In this document: positions 6,098 through 6,289 of the stretch, one piece after another | Numbering within the stretch: position 1 is the stretch's first letter | Layout: every line of letters starts with the position of its first letter | From: Methylococcaceae bacterium | Lineage (GTDB): Bacteria > Pseudomonadota > Gammaproteobacteria > Methylococcales > Methylomonadaceae | Reading direction: 5' to 3' | Assembly: GCA_030699345.1 (NCBI GenBank) | Contig: JAUYMX010000365.1 | Coordinates: forward strand, 1-6,289 | DNA: 6,289 nt | Notes under the pieces: model-generated | The model's database searches: none | Told to the model about the DNA's origin: nothing | The model's input: only the letters and a program-made list of their open reading frames with translations | Program-made: the position numbers and the translations under genes

Positions 6098-6289
6098 ATG
6101 CTCAAAACATTATCTGATCGGCTAACCATTAAAGATTTATTGTCAGGCGACACGCAATTAACGTCACCGCCCAATATTTACTTTGAATTACAAAAGGTTA
6201 TTGACGACGCAACAAAATCACTAGCAGACGCCGGGGCCATTATTGAAAAAGACCCCGCTCTAACGATGCGCTTATTAAAAATGGTCAAC
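6098..6289 (+). CDS. HDOD-domain protein, N-terminal fragment (continues beyond window)
   Basis: An open frame of 64 codons starts at ATG and reaches the right edge with no stop. After a short lead (MLKTLSDRLTIKDLLSGDTQ) it shows the start of an HDOD domain: SPPNIYFELQKVIDD (23-37), then ADAGAIIEKDPALTMRLLKMVN (43-64 in two blocks), matching the family pattern of a Pro-rich turn, a regulatory helix, a DPALT segment and LLxxVN. HDOD proteins are HD-GYP relatives that usually lack phosphohydrolase residues and serve signalling, motility and stress roles; the part that would show this is outside the window. An in-frame TGA at 6056-6058 limits the start to ATG 6098 or a TTG at 6062. No clear Shine-Dalgarno precedes the ATG. 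It is divergent from the GGDEF-EAL gene, which suggests shared control through the CRP-like site. Confidence 0.8.
   Translation, partial: MLKTLSDRLTIKDLLSGDTQLTSPPNIYFELQKVIDDATKSLADAGAIIEKDPALTMRLLKMVN

Overview
The window reads as ordinary chromosome from a gammaproteobacterium of moderate G+C. Gene content and the wording of the proteins (a PBP1B-type synthase, periplasmic LolA, RarA) fit this class. A methanotroph-like lineage (Methylococcales) is a guess that the sequence alone does not settle. No mobile element, CRISPR array, tRNA or rRNA was seen. No previously undescribed multi-gene system is evident.

Layout, left to right. From 1 to 3916, all on the minus strand, lies a tightly packed cell-envelope and genome-maintenance cluster, transcribed right to left as mrcB (PBP1B), lolA and rarA. 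The gaps are only 8 and 11 nt, so it is probably one operon. A perfect TATAAT box lies about 54 bp before the mrcB ATG. The rarA gene runs off the left edge. Its reading frame is broken by a single in-frame TGA at 133-135, where family members carry a glycine; clear RarA coding sequence continues in the same frame to base 1. From 4051 to 5877, also on the minus strand, lies a 608-residue cyclic-di-GMP protein with a degenerate receiver domain, a GGDEF domain (motif GSDEF) and an EAL domain whose catalytic motifs look intact. From 6098 to the right edge, on the plus strand, is the first 64 codons of an HDOD-domain protein, with no stop inside the window.

The 220-bp region between the divergent c-di-GMP and HDOD genes is the main regulatory stretch. 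It holds an exact TGTGA-N6-TCACA palindrome, the core of a CRP/Vfr-family site, next to a -10-like TATATACA, plus an AT-rich 14-bp palindrome close to the c-di-GMP gene.

Functionally, mrcB polymerises and cross-links peptidoglycan, lolA ferries lipoproteins across the periplasm (in E. coli PBP1B itself is activated by an outer-membrane lipoprotein, LpoB), and rarA acts at stalled replication forks. The divergent pair looks like signalling or lifestyle control. The points most worth checking are the rarA stop codon, the LolA Arg-to-His change at a functionally important position, and the CRP-like site.
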